This document shows positions 28,301 through 43,300 of a DNA stretch of 64,000 nucleotides, one piece after another. The notes under the pieces were generated by a model. It ran no database searches. It was not told the origin of the DNA and was given only the letters and a program-made list of their open reading frames with translations. Numbering within the stretch: position 1 is the stretch's first letter; each line of letters starts with the position of its first letter. Source of the stretch: Epiperipatus broadwayi (lineage: Eukaryota > Onychophora > Udeonychophora > Euonychophora > Peripatidae); contig JAQFVV010006310.1 in the NCBI GenBank assembly GCA_028023455.1, positions 3,596,001-3,660,000 on the forward strand, given 5' to 3'. The position numbers and the translations under genes were made by a program.

Positions 28301-31300
28301 ATTTTAAAAGAAACAACACGTGAAAAAAAAACAAAAAAAACATATTGGCTAAACTATAAACCAAATGTCTAAATGATAAAGATGTACCAGATGATTGAAT
28401 GAATGTAATAGAAATATTGATATTTAACAAAGATGATAAAAATAAATAAATTAGAAATTATAGACTTATCAGTCGTCTATCAGTTCTATACAAAATCTTT
28501 ACTGAGATACCTACAACTTGTCTCCAGTGATGGATTCAAACTAACCAAGAAAAAATACCTGTAAAGATGATTTTAGCTCAATAGATCACATATAAGTATT
28601 GAGACAAATTATAGAAAGGGCCAATAAATATGTATTACCATTATGCTTTGAATTTAGAAATTATGAAAAGGCATTTGATTGTATAAGCATTTCCACAGTA
28701 GATAAAGTATTTGATAGTTAAGATCCAGATCCAGATTGCATGATGACATTAAAAAGATTAATATTGATCAGGTATATGATAAGATGATGCCTTATCTTCA
28801 AAACTGTTAGCAGCAGTTTTGGAAAATATATTTTGTAGATTAACATAAGAGGCTAAGAAAATAAAAATATATGGAGAATTCAATCATTTAGATTTTGAAG
28901 ATGATGTGGTTGTTTTTGCAAATAAAGTTTGAGCTTCAGAAAATATTGCAATAATTATCAGATGAAAGAAAGAGAGTATGTCTAAAAATAAATACTAAAA
29001 ACACTAAAGTAATGAACAATGGATTTTCTTAGAAAAAGATAAAAAGTGATAATCATGAATCAGAAGGAATCTAAAAACTATAAATACTTTGGTCATATTA
29101 ATAATTCAGATGAAAATATAATGAATGAAATTAATTATAGAATTAAACTTGGACAGTGCATTTAATAGAAGAAAATTATCAAAAAAAACTTAATATTAAA
29201 AGGAGATGCCTAGCCTATTGTTTGAAAAGTTTTTATTAGATATGCTTTACCAGTTCTTATTTCTGGAAGTGTGACTTGGATGCTCAAAGGAAGAAAGGAT
29301 TAAAAGTGTAATACTTAAAAAAGAGAACAAATAGATAAAATTGACATCACTTGAAGCTGGGCTGGACAGACTGCTAGAAGTGATAATAATGAAAGACAGA
29401 TGAAGTCTTAAACTGGATCCCAAGAGATTAGACCACATGTAAGACAAGAGAAGAAGTTTGTTGATATGATGTGAACACAAAAGTAGTAATGGATTGGAGA
29501 AACTGGATTAAACATGGAGAGCTTTTTCTTAGAAAATTTCAATGCGCTACAGAATAACTTCTTACCATTGTTAAAAGACTTTTTAGTTATTACAATTCTC
29601 TAATTCCTTTATCACCCTTTCCATCATCAATTAATCTCTCATATATTTAAAAGCACTAACTTGTTGTATATCTTCCTAACAAATCTTTATTCTTAATATT
29701 TTTTTCTAATTACCTATTTATTTTTATCCCAAACTTCATATAAACCATATTAATCGTATATTACATTTTATTGAGCTCATCCTTATTATAGCAAGTATTG
29801 ATATACCTTCAGAAAATCTAACAAACTCTATTTTCATCCTTATCAAACTCATAATCAAATGATTTATTGCTCGGGAGCTCATAAAAAGTTTGAGTACAGG
29901 AAGTTAATAGATTTGGGATGTAATCTGTGAACTTTAGGGTTTCAGAATCCATCAACTCTACCACTGGAACAAATCACATTAAAAAAATGTAATCAAATGG
30001 TTTTATTGTTCAGAAATTCAAGTGCTGGAAATGATAGAACTGGGCAGCAATCCATGAATCTGAATTCCAGAGTTCACTACTCTACCACTGAATCAATCTC
30101 CAGAATATCTAAATATAAACTAAACATGAGATAGATAGCACCAAATATTTATTTTCAAAAACAAAACCATTGAATAATAAAGATCTGATTCAAATGTAAA
30201 TTTCATATAAACATTTCTTTTTTTTCCAAACTATGCCTCTTTTTTTTAAAAAAAAAAACACACAATAAAGCATTTCAATTCAGCTTATTACATGTTTTTA
30301 AAGATCAATATATCTTTCTATATATTTTTCAACTATAGATCTCATCACTCCATTTGAACTTCTTACACTTCTACATTTTCTAAATCGAAATTGCTCTTTG
30401 GATAAAAAATACTGAATCTATTAGAAACATATTCAAATTCTCTTCAGTACTTTAACTATATGAGAGATTAAGGTGCTTGTTCTTAAGTTATCATAATTCA
30501 TTTAATAAGTGTCTTGTGGGATTTTTTGCAGTAACAGAGGAGTGGATTATGGAGCTTAAAATCAAGAATCATAGCTCCATTATGTGATTTCCAATACTAG
30601 AACTTCTTATGAACTCCCGAACAATACACCAATTATTTTACTTTATTTTATTAGATTTTCTTCGAATAATTTATTACAGTGGAAAAAAAAAATTACTGGC
30701 TATTTTTCTAAGTCATAAATTACACACCAACATTAACTAATTTTTCCAAACTTCTTTCCCTCGGAGTTTTTATAAATTTAATTGAAATCTCATCAACTTC
30801 CTGTTGATTTATTCATTTCCATTTCAGCTAAAGCTTTTATTGTATCTTTATCATTTGCATAATCTATTTCATCTTTATTTGTATTTTTTTTCTCCCCAAT
30901 TAATATAAACTAAGATATAATTGTCTATTATATGTATAAGCGTGTGTGGCTTAGAGCAGTAATAAAATGGAAAACTCTAGAGCTTAAAGTCTATGGATTG
31001 CAATTCAATTATGTCACTTCTAATGCTTGAATTTCATGTTAACTATATGAATTCACAACAAATCATTCAATGACACTGTGAAAATTTAATAGTATGCTGC
31101 AATATAAATATCTAATAATTGAATGATTAATCACAGCATTCAACATATGAATTACAAAATGAACTTCGTGATTTATTTTCACAATCACTACATATTTGCA
31201 AAATTGATTAATATCTCTGACATAGTATATATTTCTTTCTATAATCAGAGACTCCTCAGGTATTCTGAAGTTTAACATCTCTGACTCAATTAATACATGA

Positions 31301-34300
31301 TAATATATATATATATTTACAAATTAATATGCTTTTTTTAAAACCAAAAATAGAAAATAACATTTAGATAAGCTTCATTTATTAAAAATTCTTATTGTAT
31401 ACTTTAAAAGATTAGAAAATGTAATTTAATAATAGTTATAAATATTCAAAAGTGACAAAATAAAAGTTACAGCAAAAAACCTTCAATCAATTAAATATTC
31501 TTGTATGGTGTCAATTTTTTTAAAAAAGTTTGTATGGATAATTTAACCAAAACACTGAAATGCAATACAGGTGACTGTATAGATTCTGAAATCGACACAG
31601 ATTTAAAAATACCAAAACAGCAGGAGAGACCTTGTCTCCCAATAACAAGACATAATGTTTCCGTCAGCCAAAAAAATTATTGAAGAAAAAGAATACCATC
31701 CAGAATAAATGTTTACTTGCAATGAAATTATATTATTCTGATAACATCAAGACTTTGAGAACATTTTGTTATTCATTTTATTTAAAAGAAAAAATATATG
31801 GTATAATAAGTTTTTTTATTATTTTTATTTTTTGAGTAAATATAAATGGTTTAAGTGTACTATCTCAATTTATTATCAATAACTACATTATTTATGTTTT
31901 AATTTTGTTTATATTATAATCTTAATTTGTATATGCATATTTTATACATAAAAAAGTGTGTCATATACATATGTGTGTATATATCAAAATGTAATGTGCA
32001 TTTACAGTACAATAAACAATATGTAATGTAATCAAAACTTATCAACAAAATGTAACATATTATCCAGGATATATAATATATTAGAGCAGGGGTGGGCAAT
32101 TGTTTTGGCTCAGGGGCCGCATAGGTTGGTGGAGTGCCACATCGAGGGCCACTTTGTGGAAGTGAAGGTTAGCGGAGAGCTGCACCTTTTTTTCATCACA
32201 CAATAAATACACTGTTTTATTACCAAAGAAACATTTGTTTGTCCATTCTTCATTAAACACATAACATTCATTACCAATTTTACATTTTTTCAGAGGGTTC
32301 ATGGTTTCACTAAAGTTGGAAATGTATATATTGTAATGACAAAATTGAAATTAACCAGATCAACCGGAAAAGCACTGCACATCATATCTACACTGTGCAT
32401 GTGTATTGATGTAGCCATCCTAGTGGAAAATACGAGATGAATATTCGGTCATGCAATGGGAAGGAAATCTCAGTCCAAGAGAGATTTTTCTGATTGTCTT
32501 GGTGGGCCGCATAAAAACTCTTAGCGGGCTGGATGTGGCCCTCGGGCTACTATTTGCCCACCCCTGTATTAGAGGACAACTTGAAAAAAAAAAAAGAACA
32601 TCGCAGCTCCACTGTATTATATATATATATATATAGACACATAAAAACAAACACAAATATAAATATATATTAAAATAATTTAGAAATTAATTTTACTAGT
32701 ATATATGTTATATAATTAAAAGCAATTCAAAAGTCACCTGGCACTATCAATGAACACTACAATTTCATCAACACAAAATATTGTGGCAGTTCGAGCAATC
32801 TGAAAAAAGAAAGTATCTCCTTTTAAATTAATACACAATTACAAAAATTTAAATACATTATGTTTTAAAAAAAAATGAATGGGGAGATAGGAGACATTAT
32901 TTTAAAAAGAAAAATAAATTATGCAGTGATATATTTATACTAATAATATTCAAATGGTTCAAGTATTGAAAATGATAAAATTGAATGATGAATACTTGAA
33001 TAAGATAGATAATTACAGAAATAATCAAGTGAATTTGTTACCAATAAATAATAAATACATCAATATTTTTAAAACACTATAGAAATTCTATCATTAAAAT
33101 ATAATAAAGACTAATTCCATTTCATACTGGAGAAAACACTGATAACATTAAATACAACTTTAATGCTTTTTTTTAATGCTGAGCATCTTTGTAAAGGCAA
33201 CTGTTGTACTAATATATAAATAAATTAAATATTGCCAACACTATACTAGTAATTATAAATAAAATAAAATAAAAATTCATATAACATAAGCCCAAAAAAT
33301 AAAATTTTACTAAAATTTTTCCACAATCATGGTTTCATCTATTAACAAATAGACCTTTTCAAATGAAATTCAACTAAACATATCACCAATATATATCAAA
33401 TAAAATAACTTTTCCATCATTCACTTCAAAACCTAACTTTCTTTAACATCAAAGGATGTCCTCACAAAATTGATGGGCACAGATTCAAAATATTTATCAT
33501 CAAAGTTTCTTTTACTTTTCAATTCACTTTTTTTCCATAAAAGTAACCTCTGCATTGTCAAATATTTTATTATTCAGTTCAAGAATATAAAAACCTGGGT
33601 TATGATATCTATTTGTGGGATAGTATTGTAATGTTATATAAATTTCTATTTTATTTCAATATATATATATAACAGTTGTCTTTGACAAGAGTGCTCAACA
33701 ACAGAATACATTAAATTCATATTTAATGTTGTCAATCTTTTTTCTTTATATGAAGCAGCATTGGTATTGCTTTTAATTCATAACAATAATTTTAAATAAT
33801 ATTGAATGTGAAAATGTTGATGTTTTGATAACCAACAATGAATAATAATAATAATAATTACAATAAACCTAAGTACTGATTTGCTTCAGAATTTGCTCAA
33901 AATTTAAATAAAATGTAAAATTTTCATCCAATTTATTTTAGTTATGAAGTTTAATTGAGATAATTTTTGAAAATTTTGACAATGATTATTTATATTTATT
34001 AAAGTTAAAATGATTTTGCTTAAATGCATTAGTACATAAGATGTGATGACATTACAAAACATGCAATATATATCAAAATTATCTTTTGCAAGTTAGTTTT
34101 TCTTTAGACATGTATCACTTTTATTAATAAAATGGTATGGCTGATTGAACACAATGCTAGTAATAATATCTCCTAGTAAGCTAATTGTTTTAAAAGCAAA
34201 AAATCTTATCTTTTGTTGCTTTCTAAAACATAGTGGTTTATTTATAAATAGCAATCATTTTTTCAGATTTTTTTAATAAGGTTTTTGATTATTACAAGTG

Positions 34301-37300
34301 CTAAACTTTCTGCACTCACAATTTTGATTTCATCGATGTCAGATAAATACATTATAATTAGCTCACATATGAACTTTAAACCTAGTTACAAATTAATATA
34401 TCTGTTTTCAAATTACACATAAACACAGAATAATTAATCAACTTCATCTCTTTTTTGCCAAATGTAGTATGTTTTTTAGATATATCTAAAACTTCCATTT
34501 CACACATTCTTGAAACATATAAATAAAGACATCTAAAAAGAGATAAATGATAGTCAAGATATATCAGGTCACAATACATATCTTCTTTATCATTTGTTCA
34601 TTTATTTATTTTCAGATGTCTTTATTTACATGGAATGAAAGTTTTAAGTATATTTAAAAAGGCTTTTGATGTCACTGAACATAAACAATTAATTCATAAT
34701 TCAGAAAATTGTGGGATAAGAGACAAATTGTTCAACTTATTCAAAAAATATTACTTGAAGTTCCTCAAATGCATTATTGTTTCTTATTTTTAAAAATGAC
34801 AAAGGGAAATATTAAACGGTCAGTAGTTCAATATATTGATGACATAGTTATTATGAGTGTGAATAACAATATTTTTATTGTAGTCAAAAATTATCAAAAA
34901 AGCTTTAATAAAATTGTCTATTGGTGCTTTGGAAAAGGAATATATATAAAAAGAGAAAAACCAATTGTATATCACTATGTTCTCATATGAAATATAAAAA
35001 TATTAATATACATTTACATGATTGCATATATAATAATAATACAATGTGTAATGATAATTACTATTATAGTGAAATAGGTAAAACATTAGATATCTTAGGA
35101 TGATAATAGATGAAAAAATATCTTGGAAACATCATAGTAACATTATAATTAATAAATATAAATATTTTATATCAATGTCTTACAAAATCAATGATACTTT
35201 CTCTTTCACTTTCTTATTATTTTACAAATTTTTTTAATTAAGATATACAATAATAGTTTATGATCATGCTAGTTATTCTAATATCAAGATTAATGTTACT
35301 TCAAAAAAAAATAGTTAATTTAATAGAAGAAAATTATATATATATACAAAATTGATTATAAAAATAATACTTTATTATTTAATGAATTTCTTTAATATAA
35401 AATTATGTAAAAAAAATTTTTTTTGACAATACTAAAAAAAAAAAAAACTTTTTGCAAAATAAATATATAGCGCAAAATCTTGTAATAAATATGAAAAATA
35501 GAATGAGAAATTATTATATTTCTAAATTAATTAACAATTCATCTAAAGAATTAAAACATTTATAACATTGTAGTTAATTTAAAGTTGTAATTAATAATTT
35601 GTTAAGTGCATACTCATTACGTAAGTAATATACATTAAGGCTATAACCTTAAGACTATGCACCTAGATACAATAGTAGGGACCTCTACAAATCTTATCTC
35701 AAGATAGGTAAATAAAAAATCACATTAAAAATTATATTAAATCCTCCACCCCCTAATAATTTAATATATATCAATAATGTATATAGGCATATATTTGATA
35801 ATCAATAATTTTTTTACTATTACTATCATTAGCTTATTTTATGTTATATTTAAAATGAAAGGAATTGCAATTATTTAAATTCTATATGACAATCTTTCTT
35901 ATATAGAAGAGCAATTAGAGCTTAGTAGAATACAAATATAATAATTTTGTGTAAATATATTTCAGTTTAATAAATAAATATTTTTAATTAAACAGAATCT
36001 ACTTTACATAAATAGTTAATATGACTCTTTATAAAAAAAAAATCATGAGTTAACTCAGGTAGCTCTTTCCCTTCAAATAACTTTGCAAAGATTTTTTTTA
36101 CAAAAAAAAAAAAAAGTTATAAAGAATATATCCCAGGCAGAGTTATTTAGAAAAAAAAAAATTTTACTACAAAAAGTAATACAATAAAATAACTAAAATA
36201 AAATAAGATTACTTATAAATAAAAGTACAAAATGCATAATATTTTTATAAATTCCATCTGTATGAATATACACATACATGAATGTTCATAAATTTTTTAC
36301 ATATTTTGTCATTGCATACAGACATATATATACCTGTCCTATAAGATAAGTCTTAAGTTCCAGCGTTTGAGCAGTTTCTACTACAGAACTTGGAACTGCA
36401 ATACTCACTGTATAATACCTATCTGAAAAAAAACTGTAAATTAATTAACACAATAATATAAAATAAATTTAAGTTAAAATCTAATTGTCTTCAAACTGTC
36501 TCTACTATTTATTGATATATGCTTATTTTGAATTTTAAAAATATCTTTACCATCTAATTCATAGTAATATATACACATACTAATATTAAATATATAATAT
36601 TATCACCAGATATATAAAGAAAACAAAAATTACTAAAATTTTACTTAACATTTTTTTTGTTTATATATATTTACTTCAATGCAAAGCTTTAAAAACTATT
36701 TAAAATTATAAAATGTATAAAAGCTAGTACTGTAATTTTGATAACATAACAAAGATGGAGATTATTAATCACTTTATGATAACATTAAATCACAAGTATA
36801 TTTCAACTTTTTGCATCAAACTATCAACCAGCATTCGAAGTGATAAATTGTGAAATCTTTTAAAAAATGAGCAGTGTACATTAAATTGATGATTTTTGCA
36901 GCTATGCCATAATTATGTGGATTAAGATTTTTAGTTTTGAAAATATGACATGCAGAATATATATTAAAAAAAATTACAATATAAATGAATTATAATAAAA
37001 TCTTAACAATAAAGTAATACAATTTTAAAATGTAAGAACTTTATATGCATTAAAACAAGTAACTTCTCACTGGGTCAGTCAGCAGAAAATTTATGTATGG
37101 TTAATAGTCAATAAAAAAAAAAATCTACTTGTATGACTAAAATTGATTCTGAGAAATGATCCAAATGTGTATTTTTATAGTATCTTTGCTTTTGTACAAA
37201 ATTAGAATTTTATATAAATCTTTAGTTTTTTTTTAACTCTATTTATCTAACAATCTTTTTATTATATTTACTTTTATATTTCATCTATTTCTACATTATC

Positions 37301-40300
37301 TCTCTTTGTATTATCTAAACTTCTAATAATTTTTTTAATTTATTCTTGTTTCTTTTTTATGCTAAGTTTTTCTTTTCTAAATACATTTGCTTTCTTTATT
37401 TATGATATTTGTACCCAATTTTTCTGTTAGTTACTTTTTATATTCCCTACTTAATTTTTCCTTTCTTCACACAAACTAAAATATGTTTTCATAAAATCCG
37501 ATTAATTTGTATTTTTTCCAATAAACATTTACAGTTACTTCCTTAATTTTATTATATCAATTTTCATAATCCAATATATTGCTAATTACTTCCTTTCCCA
37601 TTTTTTTTTAAAATTAAGATTTATTATTTATATCACACTTATGACTTTAATTTTATTTACATCTATTTTATTTTGCATATATCTATTCAAAAACTTCTAC
37701 TTATAGAATTATGATCATTTAGATCTTCTTTTACTTCATCAATAAAAATTTCAAATAATTGTATTATGTCAATTTCTTTTTTATATATTAATATGGCGGA
37801 ATATATAAATGAGGCCATTTACATATTAAGAATAATAAAAAAAGGGTATAAAAGCAGCAAACTGAATAAAATAATACAGCTATAATTATGGTGCTTGGCA
37901 CCAAAATAGCCCTAAAGCAAACTGATAACTTTTGCCAGACATATGTATGCAAAATTATTGCAGAAATAATAAAACATTTCTGATAATTTTTTAATCACGG
38001 AAAAATCATCTCCATTTTGTTTTAAAACAGATTATTTCTAGACCAGTATTTTTCAGAATAATTTTAAGAGTCCCCCAATTTCATTTTCTTTAATTATAAT
38101 TTCCTCTATATGTTTATTAAAATTCTTAATATCATTTATTATATCTATTTCTTTATTGTTAAAAGTATTAGTATCCTCTAACATACACTTAGACATGTTT
38201 CCATTTCAAACTTACATGTTTGATGCTAATAGTACAAACCAATAAAACAATATATGAAAATTCTGGAAATAGCCATTTTGCTGTGTTTTCTAAGGAAAAC
38301 CAGTCTGCTGATTGAAATATTAAAGCAGTTTTATAGAGAAGTAATTGTGTGTTTTTTATAATAAAACAATATATATATCAATAAGTTTCATATTTTTCAT
38401 TAAAAAATTTTAAAAACCATTAAAATAATATATTATATCTAGAAAACAAATCTGAAAATAATAAATTTAACAATTAAATCAATGCACAATGATTCCAAAA
38501 CAAATACATTCAATAAATATAATAATACATTCTGAATGAAATTAAATTTGCAGTGAAGCAAAAATGAATCCATAAGAAAATAAATTACAAAACCAGTCAG
38601 TGGATTAAATATAAGTAAAAATTATAAAAAGCATAACAAAAGAAAAAATAAGCTATTTGATCCATAAAAAAGTAATTGAGAGCAATAAATCAGAAATAGT
38701 GATCATGTGATGTTTATTGGCTTAAAATCTATAAGAAATTAAAGTCCAAAAATATGTCTGCACATTGAATGTAAATAAAGAATTTGACAAGTACCACTAT
38801 ACAAAAAGTAACCCATGTAATTTGTAAGAAAGTAATTATTGGCAATAAATCCATAAAAAATTAAAATTCTAATAAGTATTTATATACTAGGAAAATGAAA
38901 AATGTCTGCTATAAAAGTAACACAAGTAAAAGGTATCTCTTTCTCTTCTGAAAATATGTAAACTATTCTTATAATCTAATTATTTCCATAATCAGCTTAC
39001 TATGTTTTTCTTTTGTAGTAAAATCAATCCTCATCTTCTTTTTTTATATTATTTATTCTGTTTAAATCTTCAAAAGAAAAACCTTTCAAAGTAATTTCTT
39101 TTCGTTCCTTATTGGTATTTCTGCAAAAGTTATTATGTCTGTCTAATTTATCTTTTTTTACTATATCTTCTCCCTCCATTTCTCAAGTTTTCTTCCTTTT
39201 TGCATATTTAAAAATCTTGTTTTATTATTTTCATTTATTGTTCTTTCCCTTTTGTATACTGTATTATCTTTCATATTATAAAAATGCGACTTTTTTTTTT
39301 TCGCATTAAATAGTGAAGCTATAATTATATGAATAATGTATAATAGGTCTGCTTAGCGCTTTCGAGATTCAATGTTGGAATCTCATACTCATAGCTTTGT
39401 GAATGAAGACTCTTGTGATTATGCAAATGAGTTTGAATTTTTAATTAGTTAGTCCATTGTTTGGAGAGAGCAAAGCATGCCTCTCTTCTATTAACGGCAC
39501 TAATATCATTTGCTATGTAGAAAGCTTCTTTAACTTTTCTTTTGGCATCATTCTTCTCTGTACAAATTATTTGGGTAGAACTGGGTTCGAATACATGGCC
39601 TGTTTATCCTCTACTATTTTATTTTTCTACATTCATTTTCACTTCATGTTTTTTAATAACTATTTCATTTCTTAAACATTAATTCTTCTTTCCTTTTTAA
39701 CTTTTTTTTTTTTTATAAAAAAATGTAATCTAATCAACTTAATTCTTTTAAATAATTTATATATATAAACTTAGAAAAAAATGTACAAATTCAATCTATC
39801 ATTAATAAAACATACTAATAAAAAATTTCTCATTTTTGATTCCTCTCCCCCCTTCATGTAAATACTTTCTATCCTAACCTTACTATTAAAGCCTCTGCAA
39901 TCATTTATTCGAAAGAGCTTCCCTTAAATCAGGGATGGCCAACATTTTACATTTCATGTGCAATTTTTTCATGCATGAATTTAGATGCATTCTTGTATAA
40001 AATATGTTAACACAGATAAATATAGCCTTTTTTTTTCATATTGCAATAATGAATTATAGAAAAATTTTAAGTTTAAACATTGTTATTTTAACGAGACTTC
40101 TACTTTTAATGTTTGGAGTTAAAGTTTGCAACTGAAAATTATAATGCATTTTAAATTTGAAAAAAAAAATCAGTCATGACTTCATTTATATTTTTTATCA
40201 CTTTTATGAATGAAAATAATTTTCATAAAGAACATTACTGCAAGGCTACTAAAAATAAAGCACAATTCATCAATATAAGAACATTTACAAAATGAAAATT

Positions 40301-43300
40301 AAAAACTATTATGAATTCATTCTGGATTAAATAGTTCAAGATTTAGTCTCACAATATATCACATTTCCCACACATCCTAAATCATTACATTACAATATCA
40401 TTAGTTTTATGAGCCTAAAATTAACATGTGCTTCTATTTTATATCACACTAATGTGGATAGACTTCATCATTATAATAATGAAGGAGTCTTAAGTAACTT
40501 GAAAAATCAAACAGATGTTAGATCCTTTTGAAGAAATTATTAATCAAATGATTGTTAGAAATTAATGTAAACTTGATGGCAATTAATAATACTAATAATA
40601 TAAGTGCTATTTATTATTGTACATATGCAATTATAATAAGAAAGACATCTAGTATATCTTTATCATTTTCAATAACAATATTTTGTTACTCTATTTTTGT
40701 AAGAAAAAAAAACAAAAACATTTTTTGTGACATTTTTTTCCTTCATATTTCCTTATATTTATATATTACTTGGTTTTTTAAAAAAAGAATGCAATTAGAA
40801 CTAATTCGAGTTATTAGAATTTTATTCCTGTATGCATCAGAATAACAACTGTATAGATATTTGCAAATCTATCTTTGACAAACTTTGTTGTTTTTTTTAA
40901 CTATAAATGATATTTCTATTTTTCTTTTCTTTGTTGAATAAATAAAAGCTAACTTCCTGGCTAATCTTGGATATAATTTTCATCAATATTTCATCAAAAC
41001 ATGAATGGTTAAAATAATTCTAGCTAAAATTATATTAATTGAAATCTTGATCAGAAAAGATTAAAAATTCTTACATAGTTCATTTATTTATTTAATCACA
41101 TGGTCAACTGCTTATAAATTCGAGTGATATTCAAGCGCTAATATGGTAGAATATTACAATCTCACTTTCATTGTGCATCATAAGACTTTTTTTTTACTTT
41201 CCTCAGCTACAAATCAATTTAGAAATTTTTTATTCACGTCAAATTACTCTATCCACTGGCCAAATTGTTATGGCATTACATAAATATTTTCTGCAACTGC
41301 ATGAAAATATAAATTTGGAACAGTTAGCTTTTTAAATATGTAAAAGTGTTATAAATTTATCAAAATATTCCAATATATTCAAATTTGAATACTATAAACA
41401 GAAGATTATATCTTATTTTGCTCATGTTAATAAAGTAAATTACCATATAACTCTGTGATTTAGTATTTATTTCAAGATATGTATTTTTGAATATTACTAA
41501 TATTCTTGTATGAATATAATACATCACCACCTTCTATTTCTGTGGTTGAATTTCAGAGATACCTGAAAAAATTCCACTTCAGGACAAATACATTATACTA
41601 TCTCAATTTTCTATATGCATTGATTTATGTGACAAATTAATAAATATATTTTGTTATATACACATTGAATGATACGATTATAGCCATTTATTTATTAGAT
41701 TTTTTTAAAATGCAATATTACATATATGAATCACTTGTATAAAATGATTTATGAATGGAGTTTAGGTTTCCCCCTATTTAATTTATAAAGCATATTTAAA
41801 AATGAGTATGTTTAAATGTTATTCATTAATTCGGTTGAAATACCATATAGTTAATCTGGAATTTGCATTGCTGCATTTGGGGCCCCTACTCTAAATATTT
41901 CTGTGGTTGACCCAGACCAGCGCCTCTAGCGGCCACATGGGTCAAAAGTCACAAGTACCACAGTTTTTTTCACATAACATTTTCTGCCTCTTGTCATCTA
42001 ATACTGAAAACAAGATGGTAAATTATGCTGGCTTCAGTAAAATATAAAGCACTGTTATTTGTGACTATGATTCTTTGGGGTCTTCACTATCTTTGACTGA
42101 CCTCTACTAATACATTGTGTTTTTATTAACAGTTTATTCATCTCAATTTAAAATTTTTAATAAAGAATTATCAAATGCATTAGTACCAGTAATACTCATT
42201 ACAAAAACTGAACTAGTAAACTGTGCAAGTAAAGATATGCCTTGGCATTTACAATGCTGACACATATAAAATGTAAAATAAATAGTGGATTATTAGATCA
42301 TGCTAATGGTAAATTTTCGCATTAAAATTTTAAAAATATATCTGAAAATAAAAATAAATATAATTATCTATTTCTAATTTAAAATTTGAAATTTATTTTT
42401 GTTGGTCCCCTTGATAAGATCACATCAGCCACCAATTTGAGAAGCTTTGATAAAAAACATAGCTTTTCAAGAGGTATTATTCTCTTCTGTTTTTCAAATA
42501 TTATTAGAATAACTAGTGGCAGTATAAGCATGGGAATCAAACTGTTAGCTTTTAAACTCATGAATATTAAATTTAATCCAACTAGACCATTTTGTCAAAA
42601 TGAACAATCAGTAAAAAAATTTATGTATTAAACTTATGAAAATCCTCCTGATTTGGATTAAATTGTCATTTTAAATTCAGTATTCATAACTCTAATAATC
42701 ACTTGTTTGATTCTCATACTAATATTGTCACTGGTCAGGCAGCAACACCTCAAAAAAGAAAACAAATATTATTTGAAATATTGTGTTATATATTAGTCAG
42801 TGTGTTATTACTAATATATAAATGGAAATAGAAAAATATAAATATAATTTGAATTTTTCTAAAACTCTTTAATAATTATTATAAATAAAATTGCCATCAA
42901 CACAAATTTTCAAACAAATATTATATTGTATGGTGTATATTATATGCAAATACACACAAATACACAAACTCAAACAAAAGAGCTATTATAGGTTTAATGA
43001 AAAAACTGGCTTGGCTTAAGGGATTGTCAATTAGTAGTAATTGTTAATTTCTTGGTAAAATTAAAGGTTAATGGTCTATTTATATGAATATTATCTCTCA
43101 TTTACATTCTTTATTAAAATAACAATCCATGAAAAATATTTAATTCATATATATATACAAAACAAATGCAATTGTATTTTTTTTTTGATGGCTACTATAA
43201 AGATATAATTGTAACCCTTAAAATTAACTCATTAAAGAAATATGAATACAGTATATAAATTTATAAATAAAGTGATACATTGAATAACAGTGACTGTTGG

